The notes beneath the pieces were generated by a model. That model saw only the letters and a list, made by a program, of their open reading frames with translations. It ran no database searches and had not been told where the DNA came from. A DNA stretch of 17,174 nt from DASPMP01 sp035626995 (lineage in GTDB: Bacteria > Gemmatimonadota > Gemmatimonadetes > Gemmatimonadales > Gemmatimonadaceae): assembly GCA_035626995.1 (NCBI GenBank), contig DASPMP010000297.1:1-17174 (forward strand), written 5' to 3'. Position 1 is the first letter of the stretch; the number at the start of each line of letters is the position of its first letter. A program made the translations under genes and the position numbers. Below, one piece after another: positions 16,619 through 17,174 of this stretch.

Positions 16619-17174
16619 CTATGCGTGAAGCAGGGCGTGAATGCGCGAGGCGATGCGAGCGGTGTCCGGCAACACCGCGTCGAGCAGGACGGGATGGTAG
16701 GGCATCGGGACATCTTCGACCGCCAGGCGGTCGACGGGCGCATCGAGGTGCCAGAACACCTCTTTCGCCATCGTCGCAGCGATCTCTGCACCAAAACCCG
16801 CTGTGATGTTGTCCTCATGGACGATCAGGCAGCGGCCCGTGCGCTTCACCGACTCCAGGACCATGTCACGGTCCCACGGCGCGATGGTGCGGAGGTCGAT
16901 TACCTCGACCTGGTCCCCGAAGCCTTCTGCTGCGGGAAGCACGCGATGCACCATCGCGCCCCACGTCACCACGGTCACTTCCGATCCCTCGCGCAACTTC
17001 GCTGCTCTGCCGAACGGCAGCACGTACCCGTCACCAGGATAGCGCGCACTCCCGTCGCTGGTCATGAGCAGGGAGCGGTGCTCGAAAAAGATCGTTGGGT
17101 TCCGGCTACGCATCGCGGAACGCAGCAGCCCTACGGCATCAGCCGAATTCGACGGATACGCGAGCTGCCAGCCG
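16619..17174 (-). CDS. 2-oxoacid dehydrogenase E1 component, beta subunit/domain (5' end outside window)
   Basis: The visible C-terminal 184 residues begin GWQLAYPSNSADAVGLLRSAM and continue NPTIFFEHRSLL, EVTVVTWGAMVHRVLPAA, EVIDLRTIAPWD and LIVHEDNITAGFGAEIAA. This is the hallmark pattern of the transketolase-like pyrimidine-binding domain end plus the C-terminal domain of E1 beta from pyruvate or branched-chain 2-oxoacid dehydrogenase complexes. DLRTIAPWD and the late VPMPYHPVLLDAVLP favour the branched-chain/acetoin type over PdhB, but this is uncertain. It could be a separate beta subunit or the C-terminal half of a fused alpha-beta E1; the missing 5' part would decide. Its stop lies 19 bases from the convergent GxxExxY gene, with no strong terminator between. 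Confidence 0.9.
   Translation of the reverse strand, partial: GWQLAYPSNSADAVGLLRSAMRSRNPTIFFEHRSLLMTSDGSARYPGDGYVLPFGRAAKLREGSEVTVVTWGAMVHRVLPAAEGFGDQVEVIDLRTIAPWDRDMVLESVKRTGRCLIVHEDNITAGFGAEIAATMAKEVFWHLDAPVDRLAVEDVPMPYHPVLLDAVLPDTARIASRIHALLHA

Overview
The window is gene-dense, GC-rich bacterial chromosome with 17 protein-coding genes or gene fragments (one carries an apparent frameshift) and no RNA genes, CRISPR arrays or insertion sequences that I can see. I infer a Gemmatimonadota-like or similar high-GC soil bacterium. The basis is the mix of small lipoproteins, a GxxExxY-family gene, the codon use and a CTCGGC/GCCGAG heptamer repeat. No rRNA is present, so the taxonomy is tentative.

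Left block (1-10652, all on +). Eight genes follow one another with overlaps or gaps of 0-48 bases, after the last few codons of an upstream gene. They are an enolase-superfamily N-acylamino acid racemase/OSB synthase, an M20 amidohydrolase, a lipoprotein with Ig-like domains and an HExxH metalloprotease core, an FKBP-type prolyl isomerase lipoprotein, acetoacetyl-CoA synthetase (aacS), 4-hydroxyphenylpyruvate dioxygenase (hpd), homogentisate 1,2-dioxygenase (hmgA) and a divergent Glu/Leu/Phe/Val-type dehydrogenase. A plausible reading is amino-acid scavenging. External protein is cut, N-acyl amino acids are racemised and deacylated, and tyrosine is burned through homogentisate to fumarate plus acetoacetate, which AacS activates.

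Middle block (10657-11830, +). A MarR-type repressor has its own promoter and is followed by a cytoplasmic YceI-domain protein. Both upstream regions carry a palindrome of form TCTT-N6-(A/G)AGA, so the two genes look like a self-contained regulatory pair. A strong perfect hairpin ends the block and faces the convergent enoyl-CoA hydratase gene.

Right block (11841-17174). An enoyl-CoA hydratase/isomerase gene (-) is divergent from paaA-paaB-paaC-paaD (+), the phenylacetyl-CoA epoxidase core and its maturation protein; no paaE reductase is present. The first codons of paaB are made of eight tandem heptamers. A second bidirectional hairpin separates paaD from a convergent small lipoprotein gene (-). 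Then come a GxxExxY-family gene with an apparent one-base frameshift (+) and, running off the right edge, the 3' part of a 2-oxoacid dehydrogenase E1 beta gene (-).

The most interesting points are the out-of-phase heptamer array inside paaB, the matched MarR operators, the unusual amino-acid dehydrogenase in the tyrosine operon, and the racemase/amidohydrolase pair that could form a D-to-L amino-acid conversion route. No stretch over 300 bases lacks a gene; the longest gap is 15955-16144.
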